Below, in pieces: positions 6,300 to 7,024 of a DNA stretch of 7,024 bases. Source of the DNA: Clostridia bacterium (GTDB taxonomy: Bacteria > Bacillota_A > Clostridia > UMGS1810); assembly GCA_017437345.1 (NCBI GenBank), contig JAFSBJ010000106.1:1-7024 (forward strand), written 5' to 3'. Numbering within the stretch: the stretch's first letter is position 1; every line of letters begins with the position of its first letter. Both the position numbers and the translations under genes were made by a program. Under the pieces are notes generated by a model. That model searched no databases and was not told the DNA's origin. It saw only the letters and a program-made list of their open reading frames with translations.

Positions 6300-6327
6300 A
6301 TTTTATACCATTCACAAAATATGTCAA
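6300..6327 (-). promoter_or_regulatory. Promoter of the epimerase-kinase relic
   Basis: On the minus strand a perfect -35 TTGACA (6322-6327) and a -10 TAAAAT (6300-6305, five of six consensus bases) are separated by 16 bases. Transcription would begin near 6293, giving a leader of about 37 bases before the relic's ATG. TGGTA occurs twice around the -10 (6307-6311 and 6291-6295), which might be regulator half-sites, but this is too short to claim. The promoter shows no decay, unlike the gene it serves. Confidence 0.7.
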
Positions 6328-6336
6328 GCACCAAAT

Positions 6337-6370
6337 AAAAACCCGGAAAATATAAATAGTTTCCGGGGTT
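6337..6370 (-). terminator. Intrinsic terminator of ackA
   Basis: On the minus strand CCCGGAAA (read from 6367-6360) pairs with TTTCCGGG (6349-6342) over 8 bp around a 10-base loop, with additional A-T pairs possible after a one-base bulge. The 3' arm runs straight into TTTTT (6341-6337) and then ATTT. It begins about 10 bases after the ackA stop codon and is a textbook rho-independent terminator. The relic promoter starts only 10 bases further on. Confidence 0.9.
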
Positions 6371-6380
6371 ACACTTTCAA

Positions 6381-7024
6381 TTATTTAGTAAGTCTGGCTG
6401 TATCCTTAGCAATCATAAGTTCTTCGTTTGTTGGAATAACAAAAGTTTTAACGGTTGCATCGGGAGCAGAAATATCTAATTCCTCGCCGCGTTTTTTATT
6501 TTCTTCAAGGTCAATTTTAATACCCATAAATCCAAGATCTTTTGTGATCCAGTCTCTTAAGAGGGCTGTGTTCTCACCAATACCTGCTGTGAATACAACT
6601 GCATCAAGACCGCCCATAGCTGCAGCATAAGCGCCAATATATTTGGTTACGCCATATGCAAACATTTCAAGAGCCAATTTTGACTGAGCTCTGTCGTTCA
6701 TTGAGCCTTCTAAGTCTCTGAAATCGCTGGAAAGTTCACTAATACCCTGAACACCTGATTTTTTGTTGAGGTAGTCATTAACTTCCTTGATTGACATATT
6801 TTCTTTTTCCATTATGTATGTTACGATTGCAGGGTCAATATCGCCGGAGCGTGTTCCCATTAAGATACCTGCAAGTGGTGTGAAGCCCATGCTGGTGTCG
6901 ATTGAATGACCGCCTTTAACAGCTGATATTGATGAACCGTTACCAAGATGACAGGTTACAATTTTAATATCTTTAACATCTTTACCGAGCATTGCTGCTG
7001 CACGCTCTGTAACATATTTGTGGC
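6381..7024 (-). CDS. ackA: Acetate kinase, C-terminal part (runs off the right edge)
   Basis: Interconverts acetyl phosphate plus ADP with acetate plus ATP, the ATP-yielding last step of acetate fermentation. About 213 of roughly 400 residues are present, so the N-terminal half and the start lie outside the window. The visible reading begins [15 protein letters not shown], typical of the middle of AckA. Active-site motifs are intact: TCHLGNGSS with the conserved His near 6948-6950, GTRSGDIDP with the catalytic Arg near 6849-6851, the nucleotide-binding FTAGIGEN, and the C-terminal metal-binding Glu in PTNEELMIA. The stop is TAA at 6381, with an intrinsic terminator right after. Whether pta lies upstream cannot be seen. 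The ATG at 6992 is internal and is not a start. Confidence 0.97.
   Translation of the reverse strand, partial: HKYVTERAAAMLGKDVKDIKIVTCHLGNGSSISAVKGGHSIDTSMGFTPLAGILMGTRSGDIDPAIVTYIMEKENMSIKEVNDYLNKKSGVQGISELSSDFRDLEGSMNDRAQSKLALEMFAYGVTKYIGAYAAAMGGLDAVVFTAGIGENTALLRDWITKDLGFMGIKIDLEENKKRGEELDISAPDATVKTFVIPTNEELMIAKDTARLTK

Overview
The window is AT-rich bacterial DNA in which every recognisable gene lies on the minus strand, so genes run from high to low coordinates. Firmicutes-type signals (strong GGAGG ribosome sites, extended -10 promoters, an RNase J gene) and the cluster pyrH-frr-uppS-cdsA-dxr-rseP point to an anaerobic Clostridia-type organism. I cannot place it more precisely by eye.

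Layout in transcription order: (1) 7024-6381 is the C-terminal half of acetate kinase (ackA), followed by a clear intrinsic terminator. (2) 6327-5946 is a decayed transcription unit. A promoter and ribosome site lead into an N-acylglucosamine 2-epimerase start that carries a TGA at a conserved Trp codon. This is fused in frame to the last residues of a ROK-family sugar kinase, and a strong hairpin follows. It looks like what is left of an amino-sugar or sialic-acid catabolic locus after an internal deletion. (3) About 5945-5760 holds no gene I can recognise. (4) 5752-483 is a housekeeping operon with its own extended -10 promoter: UMP kinase, ribosome recycling factor, undecaprenyl diphosphate synthase, CDP-diglyceride synthase, DXP reductoisomerase and the RseP site-2 protease. 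(5) A terminator-like hairpin and a promoter precede the first 75 codons of RNase J, which runs off the left edge.

The operon joins pyrimidine nucleotide supply, ribosome recycling, the isoprenoid precursor pathway (Dxr), the isoprenoid lipid carrier for cell wall synthesis (UppS), phospholipid precursor synthesis (CdsA) and membrane proteolysis (RseP). Its genes are packed with gaps of 1-21 bases except for one 167-base gap between frr and uppS. That gap is almost filled by a 144-bp element with perfect 17-bp terminal inverted repeats and internal hairpins. It is either a small non-autonomous mobile element or a structured RNA in the operon.

The two features most worth following up are this palindromic element and the epimerase-kinase relic. 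The relic's deletion junction carries an inverted copy of nearby sequence, and its transcription signals appear intact. I see no CRISPR array, tRNA, rRNA or complete insertion sequence.
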